A stretch of DNA of 64,000 nt from Riptortus pedestris (lineage: Eukaryota > Arthropoda > Insecta > Hemiptera > Alydidae). Below the pieces are notes generated by a model. The model was not told the DNA's origin. It saw only the letters and a list, made by a program, of their open reading frames with translations, and did not search any database. Location of the stretch: contig CM032229.1 in NCBI GenBank assembly GCA_019009955.1, positions 4,952,001 through 5,016,000 on the forward strand, given 5' to 3'. Of this stretch, positions 23,938 through 36,442 are shown one piece after another; the first letter of the stretch is position 1, and every line of letters starts with the position of its first letter. Position numbers and translations under genes: made by a program.

Positions 23938-24889
23938 CAGAATATTGGTTGACATTTGTCTTATTTTCTTATTTCTTCAGTCTTTATATTCGGATATTGA
24001 AGGTATTTCGCAGTTTACTTGGGTATAACTTCTCTAGATTCAAACAGTAACCCTTTTACTGCCTAATTTTGTATAATGTATTTTTATTTAAAATATGAAC
24101 AGCATGGGGTGTAGATGCCTGTTTTTTCTTCTTCTTTTTTCTAAATTTACTTCTTCTTCTTCTTCTTGTTTACTTGTTTCGAATCTTACCTTTGGTTCAA
24201 TGATACCTTTGTCTTCTTTTCTAGAAATGACAACAATATCGGCTCTTCTTATATATATATATATATATTTGTTAAGTGAAATCATATTATATTATAGAGT
24301 TGTGTATAAATATCTGTGACTGGGAGAGTTGGAGAACCCTATATCTATAGAGTGGAGAGTATTCATTGCCACCTCGCCATCGCTAGCCCCACTCTATTTC
24401 TGACTCTCTCTTTATAAAAAGGGCAGCTCTCAATGAAAAATGACCCTCCCTTTTAGGGCTAAAAATTCCTGATGAATGAAAGGGGCTATAGAACCATTTT
24501 AGAATCTTTTAAGTGCTTAATCATACTCTGTCAAACTTCATTTCCCTCTCGCTCTTCTTCAGAAAAAGAGGGGGAGGGGGGTATAATACTCGACGCTTAA
24601 ATGCGAAACATTAAACAGCAGTTAGTGGGAAAGTTTAAAAGATACTTAAAAACCTCAGAACATTTCCGCCCCCCCCCTTTTTCATTCAAAACAAGAATGA
24701 TTATGACTGCCCTACTTCCATTTGCTTCACATAGCTATAAATGTAAAGAAATTCCTAATGCAAAATGTTGGATCTTGCGAAAACTATGTCCCGGGCTAAG
24801 AGCTGATTCCCGTCATTAAAGGAAATCTACAACTTAGGTTGCATTTGAAAGGTTTCATCAAATGTCTACGCCATCTTAGTAATGAGAAA
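23881..24889. other. No gene recognised; short microsatellites
   Basis: C run at 23887-23893, (TA)n at 23902-23932, (CTT)n at 24145-24165 and a C run at 24669-24677. A 72-codon plus frame at 24601-24819 has no recognisable feature. Confidence 0.35.
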
Positions 24890-25519
24890 AAAGTCCTTCA
24901 AGTAGGGGCTCCCTAAACTAAGCAGATTTCTCACTTTCTGCTATGATAAACTATAATCTCATCTCACCATAATTATCTATTTCTAAAGATAAAGGTGATT
25001 TTCTTTTTCAACCCCTCCCCCACTTCTAACTCTCCCCCATTATTTTTCCGATTTCCGCCATTAATGTATACGAACATTAGAGTTAAATGAAACGGTAAAA
25101 TCTTAATTATGTTATAGATCAGATAAATATAGCAATCCAAGAGCGGATAATCTTAGTTGAAGACGTCATCGTGCTACGTATTTGCATGTATATCACGTAA
25201 TTAAAGCCCAAAGGAAATAATATTTGGTATTAAAGCTTAAAATAAAGCCTTTAATGATATAACAGCTTATTGTTAATATAAGATGTGTAGAAGTAGAGGT
25301 TTAATGACGCCTAAAAATGAAAATATCTCGGTTAATATTCAAGATCGAGGAACCGTATTTGATAACATTTATAGAGACGTAAATTTCCAATCACATTAGT
25401 TGTTTGCTATTTTTCGATACAACACATAATAATGGAGATAGTTTGAATCTTTGAACCCCCCCCCCCCTTCTGGTCCGACATACACACACACACACATATA
25501 TATATACATATATAATTGT

Positions 25520-26136
25520 TGTTGCGAAAACTACGTACATGAAAAATTAATCAGAGTTAATCACGTGTTTAAGAAGTACGAAGTAGATGAAAGGAGCCGA
25601 CCGATGGAAAGACCAATGGCACCGAAATGTGTAGACTACGCCGCATAGCCTGTCTTCGGCAATACCCGACTGGGATTTAGACGTGTCTAGACAATTCCCT
25701 TTGATGTTTACCGCCCGGCTATAAAAGCGGCTTAGCTCATCCTGAGAGTCATTTTTGTTCTCCGCCTTCCGGTCTATTTCTTCAGGTGAATAACAATGCA
25801 TTTTTATTGCGGTGCGGTAAAGTGGTTTCTGTAAAGAAGTATAGTGCCGTGTTTAAGTAAGGGACAGTGCAGTGCCGTTATCTTTTCGAAGATCAGTGCA
25901 GTGCCGTGTTTTTGTGAACTTCAGTGAACGTGAGTGAGTTATTGGACTGTGTAATATGAACAGTGAAGCTATCAGTGCATACTGTGAGTAGTAGTTAAAA
26001 ATAAATAACCAAGTGCGTATTGCATTTTTAAATAAATTGTGCAGTGATAAAAACTCTGAAGCTTGTATGTTGTTAATTTTGAAATCCCAAATAGCTCTAG
26101 TAAACAACGTTTATTATTCTTGTAATAAACGTAACA
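25520..26136 (+). mobile_element. Solo LTR of a retrotransposon
   Basis: 617 bp bounded by TGTTGCGAAAAC and GTAATAAACGTAACA, the TG...CA ends of LTRs. A U3-type promoter (TATAAAAG at 25720), a transcribed region rich in CAGTGC motifs and an AATAAA near the 3' end support this. Related copies are at 33084-33818 and 48519-48877. No internal gag/pol follows, so it is a solo LTR. The superfamily is not determinable; the 4-5 bp duplication cannot be read inside (TA)n. Confidence 0.8.
25720..25727 (+). promoter_or_regulatory. LTR TATA box
   Basis: TATAAAAG in a locally GC-rich context (CCGCCCGGC before, CGGCTTAGCTC after). A likely initiator (GAGTCATTT) lies about 28 nt downstream. Confidence 0.55.
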
Positions 26137-26138
26137 AG

Positions 26139-26193
<55 letters not shown>

Positions 26194-26260
26194 TGTTTCA
26201 AAAATCGCGCCATGAGTTCAACCTGAATAGCAGATTTTGCTTAAGGGAAATCTGCTAAAA

Positions 26261-26687
26261 GAAATTCTCTAAATTTTGTAAATGGGTATTATTAAATGCG
26301 AAAACTTGACCTTAGAAGGTGAATAATATTTGATAGTTATTCTATGCACTTTCGCAATGAACTAAGTTAGTTATCGATAATTGCCTCGTTCAATTGATTA
26401 ATAACTTTATTCTAAAATGTTATTAGCCAATTATGTTAATGAAAACGACTATTTTATATAATACATTATAATTCAAGGATTTATAACAACGTTGATGGCT
26501 AAATAACCCCTTAAGAATGATTGTGTTCACTCGAAGTTCAAAGCAGTACTTAACACATTACTTACTCTTAAAAACGGCAGAAGGTAGCAATGAATATGCT
26601 ACTGAAGAAATAGAACGCACCGTGCATTATACTCAGTAGATACCCCCCTGTCCAAAAATTTCTTTCAGTAAATCTAACAAATCTAGT
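26261..26687. other. AT-rich stretch, nothing recognised
   Basis: No recognisable feature. Confidence 0.4.
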
Positions 26688-26760
26688 GTTGAATTTTACA
26701 CTGATGGCAGCCCAATTGGGAATATTGATGGCTGTGCTTTTGTAGTTGGAATATTGGACT
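26688..26760 (+). pseudogene. RNase H N-terminal relic of a non-LTR retrotransposon
   Basis: VEFYTDGSPIGNIDGCAFVV matches the first catalytic Asp motif (YTDGS) and adjoining strand (G-AFVV) of retroelement RNase H. The frame then fails within a few codons. Confidence 0.6.
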
Positions 26761-27744
26761 AATACTGAGCTTCTTTAAGATATGGATTCCAAGTAGAATA
26801 TCAAAATGTTGATAAATGTATCCCAATTTAAATGAAAAAAGCTAACAGCAGTTAGCCAAAAATGTATAAAATACGAATTGTAAGACATAACAGCGAAAGG
26901 ATAGGTTTGTGTACCATTTTTGGACCCAACGTACAATAAAAGAAATATTCACGAATTACCACTTTTAAAGTCTCTAAACGATCATTCCTAATCTAACTTG
27001 GGACAATAATCATCTCGTTCTTTAGTTTTCTATGATGCTAACATTTAATCATTGTGTTACTTTAATGACCTAATTAACATTATAGCCAATTTTAATTGAT
27101 AATACTTTATTTATGTCATTTAATAGTTATTAAAGTATTTTTTTTTTAATACGAATGACTTGTGTGACATGAAATATAGCTCAAAGTAGTAAAAAGAAAT
27201 CGTAATAAAATACTTGTATATTGCCGTATAGTTAATGAAACATGTTCCTACTTTTATAATAAATAAAATTGTGAAGGGCTGAGCCCCAATAGCAGCCTTT
27301 TGATAAGTCTTTACGAAATAAAGACTTTTTTTTTTATTCCTAGAGTTTATAACTCAATAATGACCCTAATAATAAAGTATGAAGAACATAAAGTTGCCTT
27401 TGCCCCAGGATCCGTGAAACTTTATTCTTTATGACCGCCCAGTTATATTACTTTCCCTTTGTTCGCTACACTAAAAAAAAAAAGAGGAGGTGGTTATAAA
27501 CATACTCACCTTTCTCAGGAATTTTATGGAGTATGTATTTTATGAGAGTGAATTTTAAAACAAGCTCCCTAAGGGAAAACCATTTAGTAAAAAATATTGC
27601 AAATATTTGCGCTTTTTAGAACACGCCCTGTATTGATTAATTAAATGACGCAAAGCGTAATTAAACAAGTTATATAAATGAGCAATCTCATGAGCCAAAT
27701 GCCCAGGAGCAGGTGGCAAAGATACTTGCCGTTGGGAGGGAATA
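26761..27744. other. AT-rich stretch, nothing recognised
   Basis: T and A runs at 27129-27141, 27327-27337 and 27473-27483, with no coding signal. Confidence 0.4.
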
Positions 27745-28175
27745 AATTAAAGTCCACTCCGCAAGGTCTGTGTCAACTAAGCATATTTCCCAAATGCTGG
27801 GATCGGTCACTTGTTATCTCATCTCACTATATATTCCCTATTTATAAGTCAAAAATGGACGAAATGAGGAGTGGTGGGGGATTACTGACGTCAGAAATCA
27901 ATAAAGTACTAAATAACTCGCTTAATACTTCAGTTACGAAAAAACGCATAGAACGACAATTGCAGAAAGTTATATTAATTTAGAAAAGTAGGTTCTATAG
28001 CATTTCACGATCAGACTCCAGGTCCCATTTCAAGTATAAAAAAATACGATCATTAGTGTTCAATGAAACCGTCAAATATTGAGTATGATATGATTTAAAT
28101 AAATATTTTCGAGGAAAGAACGGATTGATGGCGACATAATATAACTTATTAGTGTGTATCTCACAAAGAAAAAGA
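27745..28175 (+). repeat. Highly diverged HINE-like copy, first of a tandem set
   Basis: 5' end AGTCCACTCCGCAAGGTCTG with ACTAAGCATATTTCCC. Body traces include GTGGGGGATTACTGACGTC and GAAACCGTCAAATATTGAG. It is much older than the copy that follows directly. Confidence 0.55.
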
Positions 28176-28805
28176 AAAAGTCCGTCACGCAGGGGCTGCG
28201 TTAACTAAGCAGATTTCCCAAGTGCGCCACGTATTTGCATTTATCTCAAAACTTAAAAGTTCAATGAGAACAATATTTGGTATTTATGCTTCAAATAAAA
28301 TTCTTCATAATATAATAGAATATTGAAAATATGATATGAGTAGGCGTGTGAGGCTTCACTGAAGACCGAAAACTAAAAAATGCAAATATCTCAGTAAATA
28401 AGCCAGATACTGAAAAAATGTACATAACAATATTTATAGAACATTACATTGGCAATAAGATTGGTTCTATTTTTCGATCCAACGCATAATAACGGAGATA
28501 TTAGGAATTTTCGAAAATCCCCCCGTCTAACCCCCCCCCAGTCCGATTTCAGCCATTAACGAACTTGATCTTTCTTCTTGTATAAAACGATTATATATCA
28601 AGTTTGGTAACGATAAGACAAAAATTGCGACCGCTAGAGCGGTAACAGACAAATATATATATATATATATATATATACAATTTTGAACGGACCTCATTTT
28701 CTTCATCTCCTGGGTAGGATCAATAGACATTTGAGAAGAATTTCGAAAATCGCGTCACGAGTACGACCTCAATAGCTGAATTCCCTTAAGGAAAATCTGC
28801 TAAAA
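28176..28805 (+). repeat. Complete HINE-like copy, short subfamily
   Basis: 630 bp with both ends: GTCCGTCACGCAGGGGCTGC at the left and GCTGAATTCCCTTAAGGAAA, TCTGCTAAAA at the right. (TA)n at 28655-28676. The segment after the 5' end (GTGCGCCACGTATTTGC) shows the short subfamily's internal deletion. It is joined directly to the next copy. Confidence 0.9.
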
Positions 28806-29304
28806 GGTCAATGAAAATAATATTTGTTATTTAACATTGGAATTAAGTGGATCATAGTATAACGGCTTGTTAATATGAAATGAGAATGAGTGGCGGTTTA
28901 CTGAAAGCCGTAAACTAAACAACCCAAATATCTCGGTTAATATTCATGATACAGAGAATATGTATAGAATAACGTTTTTAGGTCATTTAGTGTGCAATAT
29001 GATCTGTTCTATACCCATTTTCGTCCGACTTATAGTCACGGAGATGTTTCGAATTTTCCAACAAAAAAAACCCTCTAAAAGCCCTTCCCCCAGTGGTCTG
29101 ATTTCCACCATTAGCAAACACGACCTTTAATGTTACATGAAACGTTTAAATATGGAGTTAGGTTACGTTTTAACCTAACAGGCATATATATAGGGTTGAA
29201 CTAACCTCATTTTTACATTTGACATTGGAGAATTTTTTTTTTCGAAAATCGCGTCATGAGTTCAACCTCAGTAGCTGATTTCCCTGAAGGGAAATATGCT
29301 AAAA
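28806..29304 (+). repeat. HINE-like copy lacking its 5' end, tandem
   Basis: Begins GGTCAATGAAAATAATATTTG inside the body, exactly at the 3' end of the preceding copy. It ends with CAGTAGCTGATTTCCCTGAA and GGGAAATATGCTAAAA. Its microsatellite is reduced to TATATATA. Confidence 0.8.
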
Positions 29305-29312
29305 TGACAAAT

Positions 29313-29365
29313 AGTCCATCACGCAGGGACTGCGTAAACTCAGCAGATTTCCCACTTGGTGGTAT
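29313..29365 (+). repeat. HINE 5' end fragment
   Basis: AGTCCATCACGCAGGGACTG with GTAAACTCAGCAGATTTCCC, then unrelated sequence. It follows 8 nt after the preceding 3' palindrome, the fourth unit of the head-to-tail set. Confidence 0.8.
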
Positions 29366-29469
29366 GTGACGTCACCGCTTATTTGGGACTCCTTTTTCAG
29401 TCGTGGGAATCAAGCAAATGGGCTGAGGTCGGATGATATTGCCCAGATTTATAACTATATCCATTAGGC

Positions 29470-30910
29470 ACCAACTGGAAATTATCCATTAGAATAATAT
29501 TGTTGTTTACAGAGAAGAGTGAAACGAATCGTCTAATGGGCTCCTACCAAGTCTGGAAAAATCATTGAATATTGTTCCCTTGATAGCTTGGTGATATTAC
29601 CCGTTTGTATAATATTGGTCATGAGAAATATAGGCGAAATTTACAATTTGAATAAAATTAAGCCTTTGAAAGTTTAGTAGTAATATCTATTTGAATAATA
29701 TTGATTCCTAGGTAGTATGGTGAAATTATCAATTTGAATATGATTTGGCCTTTGAAAGTGTGGTGAAATAATCCATTTGAATAATATTTTTCCAGAGGTA
29801 GTGTGGTAAACATTTGAATAACATTGTGCCTTTGAATGTGTCCCTAAATTATACATTTGAGTACAATTTTTCTTTTTAAGTAATATAGTGAAAATATTCA
29901 TTTGAATAATATTATTTTTTAGGGAGTTTGGTGAAATTATAAATTTGAATAACATTAGGGTCTTGAAAGTTTTTCGAAATTATCAATTTCAATAATATTA
30001 TTCCTTAGGTAGCATGACGAATCTATCCATTTGAATAATATTGTTCCCTGAGTAGTGTTGTGTAATTACCTATATGAATAATATTGGTCCTTGGGTAGTG
30101 TTATGAAATTATATATTAGAATAATATGGTTTCTCAGGCAGTGGGGTGAAATTATCCATTTGAATAACATTGATTCTTAAGTAGTGTTGTGTAATTGCCT
30201 ATATGAATAATATTTGTCCTTGGGTAGTGTTGTGAAATTATCCATTAGAATAATATTGTTTCTCAGGCAGTGGGGTGAAATTATCCATTTGAATAACATT
30301 GTTCCCTGAGTAGTGTTGTGTAATTACCTATATGAATAATATTGGTCCTTGGGTAGTGTTATGAAATTATATATTAGAATAATATGGTTTTTCAGGCAGT
30401 GGGGTGAAATTATCCATTTGAATAATATTGTTTATTAGTTAGTGGGTAAAATTATCCATTTCAATAAAATTTTGCCTTGGAAAGTGTTCCTAAATTATTT
30501 ATTTGAATTATATTATTCCTTAGGTAGCATAGTGGAATTATCCATTTGAATAACAATGTTTCTTGAGTAGTGTTGTGTAATTACCTATATGAATAATATT
30601 GGTCCTTGGGTAGTGTTGTGAAATTATCCATTAGAATAATATGGTTTCTAAGGCAGTGGGGTGAAATTATCCATTTGAATAATATTGTTTATTAGTTAGT
30701 GGGTAAAATTATCCATTTCAGTAAAATTTGGCCTTGGAATGTGTTTCTAAATTATCTATTTTAATAATATTGTCCTTAAGTAGCATGATGAAATTATCCA
30801 TTTGAATAATATAGTTCCTTAGGTAGTATTGTGAAATTACCTATATGAATAGAATTGTTCGTTAGATAGCGTTGTGAAATTATCCAATTGAATAATATTG
30901 CGCGTTATAA
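29470..30910. repeat. Minisatellite of ~44-bp units with higher-order repeats
   Basis: About 32 diverged units built on GAAATTATCCATTTGAATAA and TATTGTTCCTTAGGTAGTGT. Between about 30030 and 30770 units recur in sets of three (about 130 bp): GAGTAGTGTTGTGTAATTAC, then CTTGGGTAGTGTT, then CAGGCAGTGGGGTG. A two-set (about 260 bp) alternation follows. Apparent minus-strand frames here have the same periodicity and are not genes. Confidence 0.85.
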
Positions 30911-31119
30911 AGTGAATCTAGGGTCGGTTGACGATTCATTAATTTGGTATTGTAACTGAATGAGGAATGGCCGAAGGCTGGACTGGTTTTGGATTGTCAC
31001 CTCATCAGATGTCAACTATCAACGTGTCATAAACAAATATTCTAGATTGTAGTAAACGAGACACAGGTTTACATTAACGAACGATCAACACACTTTACCA
31101 TTACCCTTGATAATGTTTT

Positions 31120-31262
31120 TCAGCCAGACCAAATTAACACACTAATACATAATGACAAAGACTGACAGACCAACTTGCTCAACTTGTAACAATCTCTTGA
31201 CTGTAACACATACACTGACTGAATGCCGACAACGACAATACCAGGACTTTCCCTATGACTAA
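31120..31262 (+). pseudogene. Non-LTR retrotransposon C-terminal zinc-knuckle relic
   Basis: Frame reads TKLTH(stop)YIMTKTDRP then CSTCNNLLTVTHTLTEC: the C-x2-C-x8-H-x4-C knuckle and preceding helix of the same family as 14315-14500, on the opposite strand. It ends in a stop soon after (QDFPYD). An inverted repeat begins about 75 nt downstream, the place of the element's 3' UTR. Confidence 0.75.
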
Positions 31263-31336
31263 CATATACTGACGGAAAGCAGCCCATACATTAACAACAT
31301 ATCTCTGGAATATGGATGGTTGAGGAACCAATTGAT

Positions 31337-31634
31337 AAGGATCAATAAGAAGGCCAAGTCCTCTACAGTTTTTAATATTATGCAGAGTGCACTTTGGGAG
31401 TCAATGTCCCATCCTCAGTGCCTGCTGACAAACACGACCTTGAGTTAATTTAACAATCATAGCATGGCCAAAAACAAAATAAAAAACAGTCATAAAAACA
31501 AACCATGCTATGATTGTTAAAATTACTCAAGGTTGTGTTTGTCATCAGGCACTGAGGATGGGGCGTTGACTCCGAAAGTGCCCTATGCATAATATTAAAA
31601 ATCAGTAGAGGACTTGGCCTTTTTATTGATCCTT
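31337..31634. repeat. 298-bp near-palindrome (131-bp arms, 35-nt loop)
   Basis: Left arm 31337-31467 starts AAGGATCAATAAGAAGGCC. Right arm 31503-31634 ends GGCCTTTTTATTGATCCTT. The arms differ at only scattered positions. Each contains a shorter hairpin, best preserved at 31549-31582 (GGCACTGAGGATGGGGCG ... CTCCGAAAGTGCC). A head-to-head duplication of a retrotransposon 3' UTR or a foldback element would explain it. Confidence 0.85.
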
Positions 31635-32610
31635 ATTCTCATACCTACACAATATTCAAATATACGACAAAATTTAACACACAAATCAAGTTTGTGGTGT
31701 GCAACAGGATCTCAAATTATATGCATTAATTGTTTTTGATGCGTTTGTACACATGTATATGTTTACCCTGAAGGAGAAAATTACGAAAATCATTAGCAAA
31801 ACTACCATTTTCAGCCATTCATTTCCTATTGATCATCCACCAACAAATGATTTTTTTTTATTTTATGTCTACTTATAAAATGGTTATCTATTTCAATTTT
31901 GTTATTTTTTATTGTTTTTTTTGTATTTGTTATCGTTACTTGTTATCTATTTTACTTTTGTTATTTAATTTTGTACAATTTTTAAAATGGCAAATCATCA
32001 ATCTCTTTGTTCGAATTAAAATGATGTGTGAATTATTTCTCACTGAGGACTCAATTACTACCATGGAAAGGTTATTCATAGTTGAGTTTTTGTAGCGTTG
32101 TGAATTTAAGCACTGTTTCATACATGAGAAACACGTTTTCCATCAACCAATACTTGAAGTAAGGGTTGTAAAATTTCTATGTCAGTACTCTTCTTCCAAC
32201 CGAGGTACAGACTCTAAAATCTTCTCGCCAAGAGAAACAATTGTTTGAAGTAATTGTCAATTTACCGCTTATAGTAGGACACTCTTGGCAAGTGCAAATT
32301 CTGTCTTTTAATGATTTTTAAATACGGAATTCGCTGTAAGTAAATATTTAATAATTAAGCCAAGAAGAAGCTACCTTCCCTTGATTTTTCAATTCTATTC
32401 ATTTCTCTCTTCTCTGTACCAGTCTATTGTGCTTTTCCACGTGCCTCAGTATTCCAAAAGAAATAATTCTTTTCTGGTGAAACTATATTACCTATTTAAT
32501 AAGTTTGTAACCGAATATGTGAAACCATGAATCAAAATTCACTATCATTTTTTTTTTGGTAAAAATCTAGTTATTTTTTTACCAAATATTATAAACGTTT
32601 ATCGCTCAAG
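31635..32610. other. AT-rich stretch, nothing recognised
   Basis: A T-rich plus frame (31829-32095) encodes only hydrophobic low-complexity sequence and is not called. Confidence 0.4.
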
Positions 32611-33038
32611 GTCGTTGTTAACTAAGCAAATTTCTTACGTACGCCACGTAATTGCATTTATCATAAAAATAAAAATTTCAATTAGAACAATATTTGATAT
32701 TAAAGCTAATAATGAAGTTCTTCATGATATAACAGCTTATTGTTAATGTGACACAAGTAGGAGTGGAGGATTTAGTGAAGTCCAAAAACTAAAAAAATGC
32801 AAATACCTTGGATAATAATCAATACGGGTATAGTGAAAAAACGCACTTTGCAGTGATGAAAAATAATTCACAGTGAGATTTGTTCTACAGACTTTTTCTC
32901 CGCTCTGAACCCCTCCTAACTCCCACTGGCCGTATTTCATCCATTAACGAACTTGATCTTTCTTTTTACATAAAACGATTAAATATCGAGTTTGGTAACG
33001 ATTAAACCAGAATTGATGGATACGCTATAGCGGTAACA

Positions 33039-33875
<837 letters not shown>

Positions 33876-33880
33876 ATTTT

Positions 33881-34687
33881 GTGGAAAACCTGGTAATAAA
33901 TATGCTGATTAGATGGGCTTTTTTCTCAGATAGATGTCCAGAAAAAAAAAACAAACAATATTCAGCCAGGTACAGGTGAGTGTAGTAAATAAACCGATAC
34001 AGTTTAAGCCTTGTGGTGTGGACTTAATAATATTAATTAAATTTTCCATAGCGTGTCTTTCATAAATCTTTGATGTTGAGCCAATCATGATTTTGATGAG
34101 GGACTGAGATAGAAAGGGACGAAGATAACGAGGGAGAGCTAGCTGATAAAAAGCAGACAAGAGGTGATGATAAGAGGGCTGAGCCTGACACGGCTGTCCA
34201 TTGGGCACGGCGGAAAATAAGGCCCAGCCTTTATCCACCATACTAGCAATGTCACTCAGTCCCAGTCCCCAGTAGCCTTTCCTCTCTTCTTCCTCTTGTC
34301 ACTCTTAAATATTTCCTTTTCAGCAATTTGACGCTCCTCCATCCCCAAGGTTTATTATCAGGTAATTTCTCATTAAAATGCTAAACTCCACCGGTATTAT
34401 TTATTTCCACATGGCCAACTTTCAAGAGAAACCTCCTCAGTTTCAGTGCTAAGATTACTATATCATGTGCTTCAAATCTTAAAAGAAATATGCCAATTCC
34501 AAAATTTCAACTTAGATGAATGGAACTTAAAATAAATTCAATTTGAGTATTAAAATGAATCCAGTTGGCCATCATTATAAAACCGTAAATATCTCCGTTC
34601 TATAAGCCATTGTGTGATCATTTCAAGTAATCTGTAGACATTTTCATGATATGTAAAAAGGTGGTTTCCTTTCGGTGTGAGTATGAA
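33881..34687. other. No gene recognised
   Basis: The 110-codon minus frame at 33909-34241 has no recognisable domain. 34060-34250 is somewhat purine-rich. Nothing is called. Confidence 0.35.
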
Positions 34688-34960
34688 ATCATATCATATC
34701 AGGAAATATTGGAAACGAACAAGCTGACACGTTAGCAAAGGAAGCAGCTCAAGATAGAAAAATAATTCCACAAGTCTCTCTCGTATCACTCTCATACATT
34801 AAAAAAGACTTGCGCAGCAACACAATACATAAAAGGAACAGAGAATGGACGACATGTAACATATCTTACAGCTTACATCAATACATACCAAATATAACTC
34901 ACAACTACAACACAATTAAGAGTCCATTTTTGAGGTGCTGGATGGTGAAGGAATTATTAT
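34688..34960 (+). pseudogene. RNase H C-terminal relic of a non-LTR retrotransposon
   Basis: Reads GNIGNEQADTLAKEAA, the last catalytic region of RNase H (usually GI-GNE-AD-LAK-A), followed by a basic stretch (LRSNTIHKRNREW). It lacks the zinc knuckle. It runs into sequence resembling the hairpin region found at 31337-31634. Confidence 0.7.
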
Positions 34961-35014
34961 CTCATTCAAGAAAAAACGCCTCTTTCCTTCACTGTTCTTT
35001 ATTCATTGCGACAG

Positions 35015-35048
35015 AGCGCTTTCAGAGCATATGCTCCATCATCAGTGC
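35015..35048 (-). other. Conserved hairpin motif in element 3' region
   Basis: Minus strand GGGCACTGATGATGGAGC then ATATGCTCTGAAAGCGC. It shares with 31549-31582 a GGCACTGA-GATGG-rich 5' side, a GC-paired hairpin and a following GAAAG(T/C)GC. Both copies lie just downstream of retrotransposon C-terminal fragments. Confidence 0.4.
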
Positions 35049-35310
35049 CCTGCTGGCAAACAATTGCCATAAAAGCGTTGTATAATATTTCATTTAATTA
35101 AACAAATTAAGAACATATATGTACATGTCGATGGTCAAGAATTAGAGTTAAAACATACAACTTTAAAAAATTTAAATTTGTGTCTCAGTGAATATTTACA
35201 GAAATATTGAGGCCTCTTTTCTTCATCCTATGCAGTTTTATGAAAAGGTTTTCGGCTATGCTCAGGGTCTTGCCCTTTTTCGCTTCATAGAGAAGCTCAT
35301 ACTATACGAG

Positions 35311-35672
35311 ATTCATCCCCTCCCCCTCTTAAGTTCTTGGACTACTAAACTTTCATTGATTGAGATAAAAATTATTCTGATTCCTTATAAGTAACTATAG
35401 TAAATAGTATTCAATAAAATTAAAATGTAGTAATGATATATTTTAGTAAATGTTTTTCTTTCCTTTTAGAGTTGGCAAACCTGTTTGTTTACATTTCAGG
35501 CGTTTCCCTTCGGAAGTTTGTTAAAATTGACTGAAAGATTCCTTATTACGGTATTTTTTCACTTAATATTCACGGTGGTGTTGTGTTAGCAGTATGTAGA
35601 TTTATCTTTTGTCAAGCTTCACGAGGGAAATCTTGTCGGCTGCCGCAGCCCCTGCGTGAGGGACGTTTTTTT
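35311..35672 (-). repeat. HINE-like fragment with 5' end
   Basis: Body from CATCCCCTCCCCCTCTTAAG to TTCACGAGGGAAATCTTG and CAGCCCCTGCGTGAGGGAC. The 3' half and microsatellite are absent. Confidence 0.8.
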
Positions 35673-36442
35673 AAGAAGAGAGTAAGGTTGGTATATAGTG
35701 GAGTAAGTAGTGAGAGAAGGAGTGAGGTATAAAGGAGAGAGAATGAGAGGTGTTGAAAGCCAGAGATATGTTTGCAGTGCTAGAGCAAACAGCTCAACGC
35801 CCCCCCCCCCCCCGCACACCCTACTCACATTTTCCCTTTTATTTTCTCAACACCAACATGAAAACCGAGAATTTTCCTATACCGTCTTACCCCCACCCCC
35901 ACCCCCTTCACATCACTAGACTTTTCTTCCTTCTTCTTCTTTTTTTTTGTGAGTGTTAGGTTGTATTTTGTCTAAGCGTCTTATGGCTCAAGTCCGTTTC
36001 TCACAGAACAAACTTAAAAGGCAAAGGCATTCGAATGAAAAATGTTTCTCGAGCATTCGCCGTCTTCGATCATACTTGGAAATATATTTATAATATTCAA
36101 CTGCCAATCGAATATAATTGCGATTGTGAAATCATTTGAGAGAATTAAAAAACAAGTCACTGTTAAATGCATATTTGTTGTCCATTTAGAATGAAATATT
36201 TTTTAATCAGAACAATTAACCTTCTTTCTAAACAGGTACATTCCCTTGATTAGTGTCTATAATCTAGAGTATAAAACTTCCAGTGTATTTAAAGAAATGT
36301 TAATTGTTTACAAGAAGAAAGAAAAATATAAAGACAATTATAATAATCAATCTTATTTAACAGAGTAAAGGCACAACATAAAAAGTTTATGTACTATAAA
36401 CTTCTACAAACTTGGAAAGAAATTTGCTCACTATGTTACATA

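Larger units (their letters stand above)
24890..26260 (+). repeat. HINE-like copy interrupted by an LTR
   Basis: 5' half 24890-25519 (GTCCTTCAAGTAGGGGCTCC with AAGCAGATTTCTC; body to CCGACATACACACAC and TATATATATACATATATAAT). 3' half 26137-26260 resumes with (TA)n, then AAAAATCGCGCCATGAGTTC and the palindrome TTGCTTAAGGGAAATCTGC followed by TAAAA. The LTR at 25520-26136 lies within the microsatellite. Confidence 0.8.

Noticed and set aside
29674..29955. 93-codon minus frame
   Set aside because: Its peptide repeats with the 44-bp minisatellite period.
29470..30910. CRISPR-like array
   Set aside because: Units are contiguous diverged tandem repeats without unique spacers, and the DNA is eukaryotic.
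31549..31582. Hammerhead ribozyme (CTGAGGA ... GAAA core)
   Set aside because: The bases before CTGAGGA pair with those after GAAA, giving a simple hairpin rather than separate stems I and III. The 35015 copy also has mismatched stem II closing positions.
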